DNA of 64,000 bases from Mycobacterium sp. (GTDB lineage: Bacteria; Actinomycetota; Actinomycetes; Mycobacteriales; Mycobacteriaceae). Below the pieces are notes generated by a model. That model searched no databases. It had not been told where the DNA came from and saw only the letters and a list, made by a program, of their open reading frames with translations. Shown here one piece after another: positions 16,425-28,722 of this stretch. The stretch's first letter is position 1. The number at the start of each line of letters is the position of its first letter. Both the position numbers and the translations under genes were made by a program. The stretch spans positions 1 to 64,000 of the forward strand of contig JARLGR010000068.1 in the NCBI GenBank assembly GCA_031292665.1. The letters are read 5' to 3'.

Positions 16425-17123
16425 TCAGCGTGCGGGAAGGGGCGGCTGCGATTGCGTCGCCGACGCCAGCGTACGAAGCTGATCGGTGCTCCCGGCGCCG
16501 GTGATCGCGAGCCGAGCGACGCCGGTCGGCCCGGCCAGCCTTGTCGTCCAGATCGGCTCGGCATCCGCACCGCTTTGGTCCGGACCGCGGTAGACCACCC
16601 AGTTGGTGCCGTCCACGTCGACCGCTCCCGTCGGGTACGCCGACGGATTGATCGAGCCGACCAGTTTGTCCTCGTCGGCGTTGCTCTGGGTCAGGCTCAG
16701 GTACATCCCGGTGGGGCTGATGTATCCCACGATCGAGGTGGCCGCGTGCAGCCGCTGGCCCCTGGAGGGGTCAGCGGGGTCGGTTCGCCCAATGTCGATG
16801 CCCCCGCGGCTGCCGGAGTTGGACCGCCAGCCGGCGGGCAAGTGCGGCAGCCGGATGGGAAAACCGAGCGTCTGGGCGTCGGCCCGTAGGGCCGCGGCCG
16901 CGTCGTAGGACGGGATCGCTCCCTTGGTGGCGCCGCCCGGCTGGAATGAGCACATCCCGACCAGGCCCGCCAGCAGGATGCACGCGATGACCAGCGGAAC
17001 GAGCGACCAGAACATGTCGCGACCGTCCTGCAGCAGCCTCGGTTTGGCCGGTTTGGGCGCCGGCGCCGGCTCGTCGGCTACCTGGGCGTCCGAGCTGGCA
17101 TTCTGTTGCGGCTCCTCGGTCAC
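16425..17123 (-). CDS. DUF4245 single-pass membrane protein
   Basis: 232 residues from a GTG at 17123. A Pro/Ala-rich cytoplasmic N-terminus (about 1-37) precedes one membrane helix ('[20 protein letters not shown]') and an extracytoplasmic domain of about 165 residues with '[13 protein letters not shown]' and 'NWVVYRG' typical of DUF4245 (Rv1100). Function unknown. A GATACT element 6 bp before the GTG points to a leaderless transcript. It is divergent from glpX with a 55-bp gap. Confidence 0.85.
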   Translation of the reverse strand: MTEEPQQNASSDAQVADEPAPAPKPAKPRLLQDGRDMFWSLVPLVIACILLAGLVGMCSFQPGGATKGAIPSYDAAAALRADAQTLGFPIRLPHLPAGWRSNSGSRGGIDIGRTDPADPSRGQRLHAATSIVGYISPTGMYLSLTQSNADEDKLVGSINPSAYPTGAVDVDGTNWVVYRGPDQSGADAEPIWTTRLAGPTGVARLAITGAGSTDQLRTLASATQSQPPLPAR

Positions 17124-17129
17124 CCCCCA

Positions 17130-17170
17130 AGTATCCCAGTTCCAGCGAACCGATCCGCTTCTGGGACAAT
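17130..17170. promoter_or_regulatory. Divergent promoter pair, DUF4245 gene and glpX
   Basis: In the 55-bp gap there is a minus-strand -10-like GATACT (17135-17130), 6 bp from the DUF4245 GTG, and a plus-strand -10-like gacaat (17165-17170), 8 bp from the glpX ATG. Both distances fit leaderless mRNAs, common in mycobacteria; neither gene has a clear purine-rich ribosome site. The -35 regions overlap between the two elements. Confidence 0.45.
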
Positions 17171-17178
17171 CTCCAACC

Positions 17179-18258
17179 ATGACAGCTGACGGCAACCGCT
17201 CGGCCGCGACCAACGGCCGGGGCCAACCGCAGGCACGGCCGCGCGGTGAAGCCCCCGACCGCAACCTGGCCCTCGAACTCGTACGGGTCACCGAGGCCGG
17301 CGCCATGGCCGCCGGCCGCTGGGTGGGCCGTGGCGATAAGGAAGGCGGCGACGGCGCGGCCGTCGACGCCATGCGCGAACTGGTCAACACCGTCTCGATG
17401 CGCGGCGTGGTCGTCATCGGCGAGGGCGAGAAGGACCACGCACCGATGCTCTACAACGGCGAGGAGGTCGGCAACGGCGACGGGCCGGAGTGCGACTTCG
17501 CCGTCGACCCGATCGACGGCACCACGCTGATGAGCAAGGGCATGCCCAACGCGATCGCGGTGCTGGCGGTGGCCGACCGCCGGGCGATGTTCGACCCGTC
17601 GGCGGTGTTCTACATGAACAAGATCGCCGTCGGACCCGACGCCGCGGACGTGCTCGACATCACCGCGCCGATCGCGGAGAACATCCGGGCCGTCGCCAAG
17701 GTCAAGGCGTTGTCGGTGCGGGACATGACCGTGTGCATCCTGGACCGGCCCCGGCACGCGCAGCTCATCGAGGACGTCCGGGCCACCGGGGCCCGCATCC
17801 GGCTGATCACCGACGGCGACGTCGCCGGAGCGATCTCGGCGTGCCGCTACCTGTCAGGCACCGACATGCTGGCCGGGATCGGCGGCACCCCGGAGGGCAT
17901 CATCGCCGCCGCCGCGATCCGCTGCATGGGCGGCGCCATCCAGGCCCAGCTCGCCCCCAAGGACGACGAGGAACGCCAGAAGGCCATCGATGCCGGCTAC
18001 GACCTGGACCAGGTGCTGACCACCGAGGACCTGGTGTCCGGGGACAACGTCTTCTTCTGCGCCACCGGCGTCACCAACGGTGACCTGCTCAAGGGCGTGC
18101 AGTACTACCCGGGTGGCTGCACCACCCAGTCGATCGTGATGCGGTCGAAGTCGGGCACCGTCCGCATGATCGAGGCCTACCACCGGCTCTCGAAGCTCAA
18201 CGAGTACTCCGCCATCGACTTCACCGGCGACAGCACTGCCGCCTATCCCCTGCCCTGA
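17179..18258 (+). CDS. glpX: Fructose-1,6-bisphosphatase class II
   Basis: 359 residues. The GlpX signatures are visible: '[19 protein letters not shown]' and '[17 protein letters not shown]' for metal and phosphate binding, '[20 protein letters not shown]', and '[15 protein letters not shown]'. It removes the 1-phosphate of fructose-1,6-bisphosphate in gluconeogenesis; in mycobacteria this class supplies the main FBPase activity (Rv1099c). The ATG at 17179 follows a -10-like element. fum lies 39 bp downstream, so the two may be co-transcribed. Confidence 0.96.
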   Translation: MTADGNRSAATNGRGQPQARPRGEAPDRNLALELVRVTEAGAMAAGRWVGRGDKEGGDGAAVDAMRELVNTVSMRGVVVIGEGEKDHAPMLYNGEEVGNGDGPECDFAVDPIDGTTLMSKGMPNAIAVLAVADRRAMFDPSAVFYMNKIAVGPDAADVLDITAPIAENIRAVAKVKALSVRDMTVCILDRPRHAQLIEDVRATGARIRLITDGDVAGAISACRYLSGTDMLAGIGGTPEGIIAAAAIRCMGGAIQAQLAPKDDEERQKAIDAGYDLDQVLTTEDLVSGDNVFFCATGVTNGDLLKGVQYYPGGCTTQSIVMRSKSGTVRMIEAYHRLSKLNEYSAIDFTGDSTAAYPLP

Positions 18259-18297
18259 CCGGAAACCAGCCCCCAACCAAGCAAGGGACTCCCTCCT

Positions 18298-19722
18298 ATG
18301 GCCGACAGCGCCACCGACACCGAATACCGCATCGAGCACGACACCATGGGCGAGGTCCGGGTGCCCGCAAAAGCGTTGTGGCGCGCGCAGACTCAGCGCG
18401 CGGTGGAGAACTTCCCGATCTCGGGCCGGGGCCTGGAGCGCACCCAGATCCGCGCGCTGGGGCTGCTCAAGGGCGCGTGCGCCCAGGTTAACAAGGACCT
18501 CGGCTTGCTGGCACCGGAGAAGGCCGACGCGATCATCGCCGCCGCGGCCGAAATCGCCGACGGTCGACACGACGACCAGTTCCCCATCGACGTGTTCCAG
18601 ACGGGCTCGGGCACCAGCTCCAACATGAACACCAACGAGGTGATCGCCGGCATCGCGGCGGCCAACGGTGTGACGGTGCACCCGAACGACGACGTCAACA
18701 TGTCGCAGTCGTCCAACGACACCTTCCCGACCGCCACCCACATCGCGGCCACCGAGGCCGCGGTGCGCCACCTCATCCCGGCGCTCGAGGTGCTGCACGA
18801 GGCTCTGGCGGCCAAGTCCCGGGAGTGGCACACGGTGGTCAAGTCCGGCCGCACCCACCTGATGGACGCCGTCCCGGTGACGCTCGGCCAGGAATTCAGC
18901 GGATACGCCCGACAGGTCGAGGCGGGAATCGAGCGGGTGCGCGCCACGCTGCCGCGGCTCGGTGAGCTGGCGATCGGCGGGACCGCGGTGGGCACGGGCC
19001 TCAACGCTCCCGACGGATTCGGCGCCAAGGTGGTCGAGACGCTGATCGCTTCCACCGGTCTGAGTGAATTGCGCACAGCGACCAACTCTTTCGAGGCTCA
19101 GGCGGCCCGCGACGGGCTGGTCGAGGCGTCCGGCGCGCTGCGCACCATCGCGGTCTCGTTGACCAAGATCGCCAACGACATCCGCTGGATGGGATCGGGC
19201 CCGCTGACCGGCCTGGCCGAGATCCGCCTCCCGGACCTGCAGCCGGGCAGCTCGATCATGCCGGGCAAGGTGAATCCCGTTATCCCCGAGGCCGTCACGC
19301 AGGTCGCGGCGCAGGTGATCGGTAACGATGCGGCAGTCGCGTGGGGCGGCGCGAGCGGCGCCTTCGAGCTCAACGTGTACATCCCGATGATGGCTCGCAA
19401 CATCCTCGAGTCGTTCAAGCTGCTGACCAACGTGTCAAAGCTGTTCGCGGAGCGCTGCATTGTCGGGCTGGCGGCCAACGTCGAGCATTTGCGCGAGCTG
19501 GCCGAGTCGTCGCCGTCGATTGTGACCCCGTTGAATTCGGCCATCGGCTACGAGGAAGCGGCCGCGGTGGCCAAGCAGGCGCTCAAGGAGCGCAAGACGA
19601 TTCGCCAGACCGTCATCGATCGCGGCCTGATCGGTGAAAAGTTGTCGGTCGAGGAGCTCGACCGCCGTCTGGATGTCTTGGCGATGGCCCGCGTACAAGA
19701 AATGCTAAAGCCGGAAGAGTAG
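18298..19722 (+). CDS. fum: Fumarate hydratase class II
   Basis: 474 residues, full length. The superfamily signature '[12 protein letters not shown]' is near residue 318, with '[14 protein letters not shown]', '[11 protein letters not shown]' and '[11 protein letters not shown]' motifs earlier. It interconverts fumarate and malate in the TCA cycle as an iron-independent tetramer. Equivalent to Rv1098c. It lies downstream of glpX and upstream of the Pro-rich membrane protein on the same strand. Confidence 0.97.
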   Translation: MADSATDTEYRIEHDTMGEVRVPAKALWRAQTQRAVENFPISGRGLERTQIRALGLLKGACAQVNKDLGLLAPEKADAIIAAAAEIADGRHDDQFPIDVFQTGSGTSSNMNTNEVIAGIAAANGVTVHPNDDVNMSQSSNDTFPTATHIAATEAAVRHLIPALEVLHEALAAKSREWHTVVKSGRTHLMDAVPVTLGQEFSGYARQVEAGIERVRATLPRLGELAIGGTAVGTGLNAPDGFGAKVVETLIASTGLSELRTATNSFEAQAARDGLVEASGALRTIAVSLTKIANDIRWMGSGPLTGLAEIRLPDLQPGSSIMPGKVNPVIPEAVTQVAAQVIGNDAAVAWGGASGAFELNVYIPMMARNILESFKLLTNVSKLFAERCIVGLAANVEHLRELAESSPSIVTPLNSAIGYEEAAAVAKQALKERKTIRQTVIDRGLIGEKLSVEELDRRLDVLAMARVQEMLKPEE

Positions 19723-19750
19723 AAGCGATGAGAGTAAGGGCGGTTCGGCG

Positions 19751-20761
19751 ATGACGACTCCTCCCGAGGGTCCCCACGGCCGGGATCCCTATGGGCCGAA
19801 TCCGTATGGGCAGGTCCCATATTGGGGCGGTCCGCCCCAGGGCGGCTCGTACCCGTACCCGCCGCCGGGTGGCCCGTACCCCAATCCGCAGGGCGGCGCG
19901 GAGCCCTATGGGCCGGGCGGTTACCCACCGCCGCAGCAGTACCCACAACCCGGACAGCAGTATCCGCCCCCCGGGCAGCCGTATCCCCCACCCGGACAGC
20001 AGTTTCCACCACCCGGCTGGCCGGGCGGACCGTACCCGCCCGGGCCGCCACCCCCGAATGGGCCGCGCTCGAAGCTTCCGTGGCTCATCCTCGCCGGTGT
20101 CGCGGTAGTGGGCGTCATCGCGCTGGCCGCGATCCTGATCATCGGCAGTCAGAACAAGTCGAACAAGACCCCGGCCTCGCAGCCGACGACCAACGCACCG
20201 ACGTCGCAGCCGACCGGCGAGCAGAACGCGACCGGCTGCACGCCTAACGTGTCCGGCGGTGAAAAGCCCACCGGCGACACGATCAGCGCCGGCAAGCTGT
20301 CGTTCCCGGGCACCGCGGCCCCCGGATGGGCCGGCTTCTCGGACGACCAGACCCCCAACCTCATCGGCGCGGTGGGCGTCGGCCAGGACGTGCCGGGGGC
20401 CAACCAGTGGATGATGCAAGCCGAGGTGGCCGTCACCAACTTCGTCACCAGCATGGACGTCAGTGCGCAGGCATCGAAGTTGATGGACTGCGTGGCCAAC
20501 GGCCCCGGTTACGCGAACGCGTCGCCCACGCTGGGGCCGACCAAGACTTCGTCGCTCACGGTCGACGGGGTCAAGGCCGCCCGCGTCGACGCCGACATCA
20601 CGATTGCCGACCCGGCCCGCAACGTGAAGGGCGACTCGGTCACCGTCGTCGCGGTCGACACCAAACCGGTCACCGTCTTCCTGGGCGCAACGCCCATCGG
20701 CGATGCGGCGTCGGCGGCCACGCTCAGCCACGTGATCGCCGCGCTGAAGGTCAAGAAGTAG
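19751..20761 (+). CDS. Pro/Gly-rich membrane protein with extracytoplasmic domain (Rv1097c-like)
   Basis: 336 residues. The first 95 or so are repeats of PYPPPGQ-like Pro/Tyr/Gly units, a membrane helix follows ('WLILAGVAVVGVIALAAILII'), then a Thr/Gln-rich linker and a domain of about 170 residues ('FPGTAAPGWAGFSDDQTPNL' onward) resembling mycobacterial LpqN-like exported domains. Function unknown. Its last 11 bp overlap the end of the convergent adenylate cyclase gene. Confidence 0.8.
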   Translation: MTTPPEGPHGRDPYGPNPYGQVPYWGGPPQGGSYPYPPPGGPYPNPQGGAEPYGPGGYPPPQQYPQPGQQYPPPGQPYPPPGQQFPPPGWPGGPYPPGPPPPNGPRSKLPWLILAGVAVVGVIALAAILIIGSQNKSNKTPASQPTTNAPTSQPTGEQNATGCTPNVSGGEKPTGDTISAGKLSFPGTAAPGWAGFSDDQTPNLIGAVGVGQDVPGANQWMMQAEVAVTNFVTSMDVSAQASKLMDCVANGPGYANASPTLGPTKTSSLTVDGVKAARVDADITIADPARNVKGDSVTVVAVDTKPVTVFLGATPIGDAASAATLSHVIAALKVKK

Positions 20762-22289
20762 TCGGGCCCGTCGGCGCCGAGACATGGGTGGCTTCGGACC
20801 GCCCGCGCAGCACGGTCGAATAGCACTCGGTCCAGTGCGCCCGCTCGGCCTCGTCGGCCCGGTCGATGGCCGCCGCCGCACACAAGATGCGCCGGTCGGC
20901 GGTTTTGGCCAGGTCGGCCAGGCGCGCCGCCTCGTTGACGGCGTCACCGATCACCGTGTACTCGTAGCGGTTTTCGGAACCGATGTTGCCGGCAAAGACG
21001 GGGCCCGCCGAGACACCGATGCCGAAATCGACCGGTAAATGGCGCAGTTGGGTGCCCAGCGTGCGTGCCGTGGCCAGCGCCGCCGACGCCGGTTCGCCCG
21101 TCGGCAACGGCGCACCGAAAACCGCCAGCGCGGCGTCACCGGCGAATTTGTTGATCAGCCCGCCGTGTTCGTCGACGGCGTGGACGACGGTCCGGAAGAA
21201 ATCGTTGAGGACCCCGGCAACCTCTCGCGGCGGGCGGCTTTCCGCGAGTTGCGTCGAGCCCACCAGGTCGATGAAGAGGATCGCCGCTTCGACCACGTCC
21301 CCGGACAGCGACGCACCCTCTTCGATGGCGCGGTGGGCGACGTCGGCTCCGACGTGGCGTCCGAACAGGTCCCGCAGCCGATCCCGCTCGGCGAGGCCCG
21401 CGATCATCCGGTTGAATCCGCTTTGCAGACGGCCGATTTGAGAGCGTTCGTAGACACCCACATGCGTGTCGATGCGGCCGTGCTCCACCTCCGCCATCGC
21501 GTCGACCACCTCGCTGAGCGGATCGGCAATGGAGCGAGACGTGAGGATCATCGTCGGCAGGCCGAGGAGCAGCGCCGCCAGTGCCACCACCAGGATGGGC
21601 ACGTTCAGCGTTGCGGACTTCTGAATGAGCCAGCCGTAGGAGCGGAAGACGACCAGCGCCGCGATCACGCCAATCGGAAGCGCGCTGCACAGAAGCCACA
21701 GTATGACCAGTCGCGCGAACACCCCGGGCACCGCCACCCGGGGCTCGCCGCCGCGGGTGGCGGCCACCATGATGGGCCGCAGGATGCGTTGGGTCAGCAG
21801 CAAGCCGGTGCCCGCGGCGGCCGGACCGCCGAACAGCACGCTGAGCAGGATGGGTAGCAGCATCGCCGGCCCTGTGGACAGGTTCTGCAGCATCGATATG
21901 CCGCCGGTCACGACCCAGGCGCTCAGGAAGATGAGTGCCTGGTGGCGTGGGAGTTTCACTGCGGCTTGCTGTTCATGCGGGTTGGGTTCGTCCCCGGCGG
22001 CGAACCACCGCAGTGTGGGAGCGAGGCTCAGCGCGCCCGCCACCGCGACGCCGATGGTGCCCAGCAAGCCCAGCAGCACAACCACTACCGCTTTTGTTTC
22101 CGTGAACCGCACGGAGGTGTGGTGCCCCAGCGGGATCAGGATCGCGGAGGCGTCGAGCAGACCGATGATGTAGGCCAGGGCCAGGGTGATCCCGTACTGA
22201 ATCGACAATCGGCGGGTCGATCTCCGGTGCGGCGCTCCCGGGACACCCGGTCGCGGCGGGATCCGACGACGCCGACCCACCGTGATCAC
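20751..22289 (-). CDS. Membrane adenylate cyclase (class III) with HAMP domain
   Basis: 512 residues. About six membrane helices (residues about 30-240), a HAMP-type linker ('SRSIADPLSEVVDAMAEVEHG'), then a class III cyclase domain. Metal-binding Asp residues are in 'ILFIDLVGSTQL' and 'FAGDAALAVFG', the purine-specifying Lys in 'NKFAG', and the transition-state Asn/Arg in 'VNEAARL'. It should make cAMP from ATP and resembles the Rv1318c-Rv1320c/Rv3645 group. A GTG start at 22289 lies 6 bp after a TACCTT -10-like element. No cyclase is recalled at this place in M. tuberculosis. Confidence 0.92.
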   Translation of the reverse strand: MITVGRRRRIPPRPGVPGAPHRRSTRRLSIQYGITLALAYIIGLLDASAILIPLGHHTSVRFTETKAVVVVLLGLLGTIGVAVAGALSLAPTLRWFAAGDEPNPHEQQAAVKLPRHQALIFLSAWVVTGGISMLQNLSTGPAMLLPILLSVLFGGPAAAGTGLLLTQRILRPIMVAATRGGEPRVAVPGVFARLVILWLLCSALPIGVIAALVVFRSYGWLIQKSATLNVPILVVALAALLLGLPTMILTSRSIADPLSEVVDAMAEVEHGRIDTHVGVYERSQIGRLQSGFNRMIAGLAERDRLRDLFGRHVGADVAHRAIEEGASLSGDVVEAAILFIDLVGSTQLAESRPPREVAGVLNDFFRTVVHAVDEHGGLINKFAGDAALAVFGAPLPTGEPASAALATARTLGTQLRHLPVDFGIGVSAGPVFAGNIGSENRYEYTVIGDAVNEAARLADLAKTADRRILCAAAAIDRADEAERAHWTECYSTVLRGRSEATHVSAPTGPTTS

Positions 22290-22325
22290 CCTATAAAGGT
22301 AGCTGCGCGGGACCCGAAGATCGTG

Positions 22326-23201
22326 CTAGGCGCCGTTGTTCGGTCCGCCCGAGTTCTGGCCCGGAATGTCGGTGATCGGGAAGTTGGGCATCGGCTTGGG
22401 TGAGAGCGTGTCGGGCAGCGGGGGAATCTCGGCGGCCGGGATGTCATGAAGGCCGTTGACGGGTGGCCCGTTCTCACGGCCGCCGTAACTGCTGCCGGGT
22501 GCCCGCGGCCCCAGCAGTTCGCTGACCGTCACCACGCGGTAGCCGTTGGCCTTGAGCACGGGCATGAACTGGTACACCAAGTCGACGGTGCTCGAGTAGG
22601 TGTCGTGGAACAGCACCACCGAGCCGGGCTTGATGTAGGTCATCAGCATGTATCGGGTGGCGCCCGTGTTGGAGTCGTTGATCCAGTCGAAAGGAATGAC
22701 GTCCCAGAGGATTTCGGCCAACCCATACCGGCCGGCCATCTGGTTCACAGCCTCGTTGGACAGCCCACCGGCGGGACGCCACAAGTTTGGTGTCCGGCCG
22801 GTTGCAGCGGCAATCGCGTCGTTCGTCTTGGAGAACTGACCGGCGATGTCCTCCGGAGGGATCGTCGTCATGTTGGGGTGTTCCCACGTGTGGTTTCCGA
22901 TTTCCATTCCGGCGTCGGCGATTTGCTTGGATCCCGCCGGGTTGGCGGCAACCTTGTTGCCGATCTCGAAGAACGTGGCCTTGGCATCGTTGTCCTTCAG
23001 GATCTGCAGCAGCCGGGCATCGAACGGACCGGGCCCGTCGTCGAACGTCAGCGCGACACACTTGACCACCGCGCAGCTGAGGTCATCGGCGCGCGTGATG
23101 TGGCCGGTGAGGCCGCCGATCACCAGCACCGCGGCGGCCGCGGCGACACCGATCACGGTGCGCCAATAGCGCCAGGCCTGGCTATCGGGTCGTTTCGGCA
23201 C
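22326..23201 (-). CDS. Exported polysaccharide deacetylase
   Basis: 291 residues. An N-terminal helix ('VIGVAAAAAVLVIGGLTG') anchors or exports the protein. The NodB domain has 'ALTFDDGPGPFD' (catalytic and metal Asp), the metal motif 'GNHTWEHPNM' (His-x-x-x-His), and later 'RPAGG', 'DWIND' and 'VVLFHD'. It removes N-acetyl groups from cell-wall glycans such as peptidoglycan; equivalent to Rv1096. A Pro/Gly-rich tail of about 50 residues follows the domain. The cyclase gene is 36 bp downstream. Confidence 0.92.
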   Translation of the reverse strand: MPKRPDSQAWRYWRTVIGVAAAAAVLVIGGLTGHITRADDLSCAVVKCVALTFDDGPGPFDARLLQILKDNDAKATFFEIGNKVAANPAGSKQIADAGMEIGNHTWEHPNMTTIPPEDIAGQFSKTNDAIAAATGRTPNLWRPAGGLSNEAVNQMAGRYGLAEILWDVIPFDWINDSNTGATRYMLMTYIKPGSVVLFHDTYSSTVDLVYQFMPVLKANGYRVVTVSELLGPRAPGSSYGGRENGPPVNGLHDIPAAEIPPLPDTLSPKPMPNFPITDIPGQNSGGPNNGA

Positions 23202-23315
23202 GCCAGAAGCCTACCTGGCATCCGAGGTGCAATCCGGGCGTTGATTGCGCACCCGGGGTCACAAAACGGCTCGAAATCCCGCCCTCCGCCCGCTTCGGCG
23301 CGGGGTCGGGGCACG

Positions 23316-24617
23316 TCAGTGCGGTCCCGCGATCTCCTCGAGCATCTCGGTGACCAGCGCGGCAATCGGCGAGCGCTCGCTGCGCAGCAGCGTGATGTGG
23401 GCGAACAGCGGGTGCCCCTTGAGTTTCTCGATCACCGCAGCGACCCCGTCATGGCGCCCGACCCGCAGGTTGTCGCGCTGCGCGATGTCGTGGGTCAGCA
23501 CCACCCGCGACCCGGTGCCCAGCCGGGACAACACGGTCAGCAACACGTTGCGCTCAAGCGACTGCGCCTCGTCGACGATGACGAAGGAGTCGTGCAGCGA
23601 GCGGCCCCGGATGTGGGTCAGCGGCAGGACTTCGAGCATGCCGCGGGAGAGCACCTCGTCCAGCACCGCCGGGCTGGCCAGGCCCTCGAGCGTGTCGAAG
23701 ACCGCCTGCGCCCACGGGCCCATCTTTTCACTTTCGCTGCCGGGCAGGTAGCCCAGTTCCTGGCCGCCCACGGCGTACAGCGGGCGGAAAACCACCACCT
23801 TGCGCTGCGTCCGCCGTTCCAGCACCGCCTCCAGGCCCGCGCACAGGGCCAGCGCGGATTTGCCGGTGCCGGCTTTGCCGCCCAGCGACACAATGCCCAC
23901 CGACTCGTCGAGCAGCAGGTCGAGCGCCACCCGCTGTTCGGCGGAACGCCCGCGCAGCCCGAACACCTCACGGTCACCGCGAACCAGCTGGACGCGCTTG
24001 GCGGCGGTGACCCGGCCCAGCGCATGAGAGCTGCCGCCCAGCAGCCGAATCCCGGTGTGGCAGGGCAGGTCTCGCGCCTCGACCAGATCGATCTCGCCAT
24101 CGGCGAACAACGCGTCGATGTCCTCGGCCGCGGTCTCGACCTCGCGCATCCCCGACCAGCCCGAGGCCACGACGTCCTGGGCGTGATACTCGTCGGCGGC
24201 CAGGCCCACCGCGGCGGCCTTGACCCGCAGCGGAATGTCCTTGCTGACCAACGTAACTCGCCTGCCTTCGGCGGCCAGGTTGGCGGCGCAACTCAGGATC
24301 CGGGAGTCGTTGCTGTCGGTGCGGAAGCCGGCGGGCAGCACCGAGGGGTCGGTGTGGTTGAGCTCGACGTGCAACGTACCACCTTGTATGCCAACGGGAA
24401 TCGGCTGATCCAGCCGCCCGTGCTCGAGCCGAAGGTCGTCGAACAGACGCAACGCCTGACGGGCGAACCACCCCAGCTCGTGGTGGTGTCGTTTGGCCTC
24501 GAGTTCGCTGATCACCACCAGCGGAACCACCACCTCGTGTTCGGCGAACCGGCTGCACGCCCATGGATCAGACAGCAGCACGGACGTATCGATCACGTAG
24601 GTCCGGATTTCGGTCAC
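23316..24617 (-). CDS. phoH2: PhoH2: PIN RNase-PhoH helicase fusion
   Basis: 433 residues. The N-terminal PIN domain has '[14 protein letters not shown]' with further acidic residues ('DSRILSCA'), and the C-terminal PhoH ATPase has Walker A '[11 protein letters not shown]' and Walker B 'VIVDEAQSL'. PhoH2 unwinds and cleaves RNA in an ATP-dependent way and is treated as toxin-like with the upstream phoAT. The start is GTG at 24617, overlapping the stop of the small upstream ORF (GTGA). Equivalent to Rv1095. Confidence 0.95.
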   Translation of the reverse strand: MTEIRTYVIDTSVLLSDPWACSRFAEHEVVVPLVVISELEAKRHHHELGWFARQALRLFDDLRLEHGRLDQPIPVGIQGGTLHVELNHTDPSVLPAGFRTDSNDSRILSCAANLAAEGRRVTLVSKDIPLRVKAAAVGLAADEYHAQDVVASGWSGMREVETAAEDIDALFADGEIDLVEARDLPCHTGIRLLGGSSHALGRVTAAKRVQLVRGDREVFGLRGRSAEQRVALDLLLDESVGIVSLGGKAGTGKSALALCAGLEAVLERRTQRKVVVFRPLYAVGGQELGYLPGSESEKMGPWAQAVFDTLEGLASPAVLDEVLSRGMLEVLPLTHIRGRSLHDSFVIVDEAQSLERNVLLTVLSRLGTGSRVVLTHDIAQRDNLRVGRHDGVAAVIEKLKGHPLFAHITLLRSERSPIAALVTEMLEEIAGPH

Positions 24618-24757
24618 GTAGCGCTCCTCGAGCGGGGTGAGCCCGCGCGGACCCGCACGGGCGTGTCGGCGGGAACCGCGGCACCAGGACCGGGGCCGGT
24701 CCTGCCGTAGTCGTGACGGGAGGTGCCGCCCTGGCAGCAGAGCATGTCGCTGACCAT
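24614..24757 (-). CDS. phoAT: Small PhoAT-like ORF coupled to phoH2
   Basis: 47 residues from an ATG at 24757 ([20 protein letters not shown]), rich in Gly, Pro and Arg with a Cys-Cys pair. Its TGA overlaps the GTG of phoH2, the arrangement described for mycobacterial phoAT-phoH2. TAGCGT about 12 bp before the ATG may be the -10 element of a short or leaderless mRNA. The product has no recognisable fold. The name rests on position and overlap, not on domain evidence. Confidence 0.55.
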   Translation of the reverse strand: MVSDMLCCQGGTSRHDYGRTGPGPGAAVPADTPVRVRAGSPRSRSAT

Positions 24758-24855
24758 CGACACCGACGCTACTCTCGTGGCGGCGCGCCCGCCGCGCAGG
24801 CGCGCCGGGTCGGCTTGTGCGGCTTCAAGGATGCGCGTCGCGCGCCCGGTTCGGC

Positions 24856-25683
24856 TCAGCGAGTGACGAACTGCTTCAGTGCGGGCTCGTCGGCGACTCC
24901 CCACGCGGTGATGCGGTCGGAGATCACCTGCCGCAGCTGTTCGGGTCCGAAGATGCCCGCCTGGGCGACGTTTTTCACCTTGTCCTGGTAGGAATCGATG
25001 TCGGCGCCGGGAACCTGGAGTTCGGCCGCGCGGGCGGCGATCGCCCCGATCGTCTCGTCGCGGGTGTAGTCGAGGCAGCGCGCGACGAGGTTGGCGAAGA
25101 ACTCCTCGTGGCGGGCTTCGTCGCGGGCGATGCGGTCGATCAGGCCGGCGAGCACGGGCTCCTCGATCTGAGCGGCCAGGTTGCGGCAGAACACGGCGTG
25201 GGTGCCCTCGGTCAACGCCATGTACACCAGGGTTTCGACCTGCGTGTAGGTGTCGGCGCGGTAGCCCTTCATCACGTACTCGACCCGCGCCTCCTCGTTG
25301 GCGGTCGGGTCGACCTCGCGGGTGACCACCAGGTACTCCCGCAGCGCGATGGCGTGCAGGTGCTCCTCCGCGGTCCACCGGCCCAGCCAGCGACCCCACC
25401 AGTCCTCGAGGATGAAGTGCTCTACGAGCTCGCGGTGATGGCCGGCGAGGTTGTCCTTGAGCAGCAGCAAGATCTCGCACGCGTCAGTGACGGTCCTGGA
25501 CAGCGTCATCTCGGACGGGTCCCAGTCACGTCCGCCGAGCATGGCGAAGTTCTCGCCCCGTTCGAACGGGACGTAGTCGTGGGCGAACCAGAGGTTCTCG
25601 GTGTCGAGGTGGCGTGCCATGTTCGCTTCGACAACCGGCTCGAGTTCACGGGTCAGCGCGTTAGCTACAGGTTTCTGTGCCAT
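24856..25683 (-). CDS. desA2: Acyl-[ACP] desaturase DesA2
   Basis: 275 residues from the ATG at 25683. It belongs to the soluble di-iron acyl-ACP desaturase family: 'WTAEEHLHAIALREY' supplies Glu and Glu-x-x-His ligands, 'ALTEGTHAVFCRN' and 'RDEARHEEFFANL' the second set. It would introduce a double bond into long acyl chains bound to ACP, possibly for mycolic acid precursors; equivalent to Rv1094. The reading frame extends far upstream, but family length and the MAQKPVANALTREL start support 25683. Confidence 0.95.
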   Translation of the reverse strand: MAQKPVANALTRELEPVVEANMARHLDTENLWFAHDYVPFERGENFAMLGGRDWDPSEMTLSRTVTDACEILLLLKDNLAGHHRELVEHFILEDWWGRWLGRWTAEEHLHAIALREYLVVTREVDPTANEEARVEYVMKGYRADTYTQVETLVYMALTEGTHAVFCRNLAAQIEEPVLAGLIDRIARDEARHEEFFANLVARCLDYTRDETIGAIAARAAELQVPGADIDSYQDKVKNVAQAGIFGPEQLRQVISDRITAWGVADEPALKQFVTR

Positions 25684-25717
25684 GGGGTAACTGTAACCCG
25701 TGGACACAGGTTCGTGA

Positions 25718-28116
<2,399 letters not shown>

Positions 28117-28117
<1 letters not shown>

Positions 28118-28145
28118 CGGGGCCCCGCCGGAGCGAGGGCCCCGC
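28117..28145. terminator. GC-rich hairpin between convergent genes
   Basis: A perfect 9-bp stem, gcggggccc (28117-28125) with gggccccgc (28137-28145), and an 11-base loop. It lies directly after the coaA stop and before the end of the convergent small membrane protein gene. It has no U-tract, so if it acts it is as an I-shaped or bidirectional transcription barrier. Confidence 0.55.
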
Positions 28146-28157
28146 ATCGCCGGTGCG

Positions 28158-28571
28158 TCACCTCGCGAGGCGCCGCACCCCCAGGTACTGCAGCGCGGCG
28201 AACGCCGCGGTGTAGGCGCCGGTGGCCAGCGTCGCGGCGACACCGGTCGCGGTCATGGGCACGGCCTCGGCGGCCACCACCGCTGCCAGCGTGGACGCGA
28301 TGTTGGCGACGACGACGCCGATTCCGACGCGGCGCAGCTTCGGCAGCGCCGCCAGGCTGAAGACCACCACGCCGCAGAGCACGAACACGGCGCCCAGCGC
28401 GTATTCCTGCAGGGACGTCAGGCCGGTCAGGGACGAGAGCGGGTCGGCGACAAACGCGACGGCCAAACCGCACAAGCCGGTCAGTGTGGCATCGGCGCGC
28501 ATGGCGAAACGCAGCAGCGAGTCGGTTGAGTCGTAGAGGGGTCGGGCGGTGAGACCTGATATCGCGGTCAT
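28158..28571 (-). CDS. Small four-helix membrane protein, unknown function
   Basis: 137 residues with four hydrophobic segments: 'ATLTGLCGLAVAFVADPL', 'EYALGAVFVLCGVVVFSLAAL', 'VGIGVVVANIASTLAAVVAAEA' and 'GVAATLATGAYTAAFAAL'. I do not recognise the family. It is on the same strand as the O-methyltransferase 151 bp upstream, and convergent with coaA. In M. tuberculosis this interval holds PE_PGRS and cellulase-like genes instead, so the patch is lineage-variable. Confidence 0.7.
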   Translation of the reverse strand: MTAISGLTARPLYDSTDSLLRFAMRADATLTGLCGLAVAFVADPLSSLTGLTSLQEYALGAVFVLCGVVVFSLAALPKLRRVGIGVVVANIASTLAAVVAAEAVPMTATGVAATLATGAYTAAFAALQYLGVRRLAR

Positions 28572-28722
28572 GTGTTACTCCTCGCGGTGGCGGGTTGGTC
28601 GAACAGTTCCGAGCGTTCCGCCGGAGCACTGCCATATCGACCCGTGGCACTGCCAACTACTGCCACTGACGCGCTGGCCGTGCGATATGTCGGGCTGTCG
28701 GGTCGGGGTCTCGCCGCCCCGC

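Noticed and set aside
15554-17123. A mazEF3-type toxin-antitoxin pair expected here by synteny
   Set aside because: The interval is filled by the dienelactone-hydrolase-like and DUF4245 genes with gaps under 50 bp; no MazE or MazF sequence was found.
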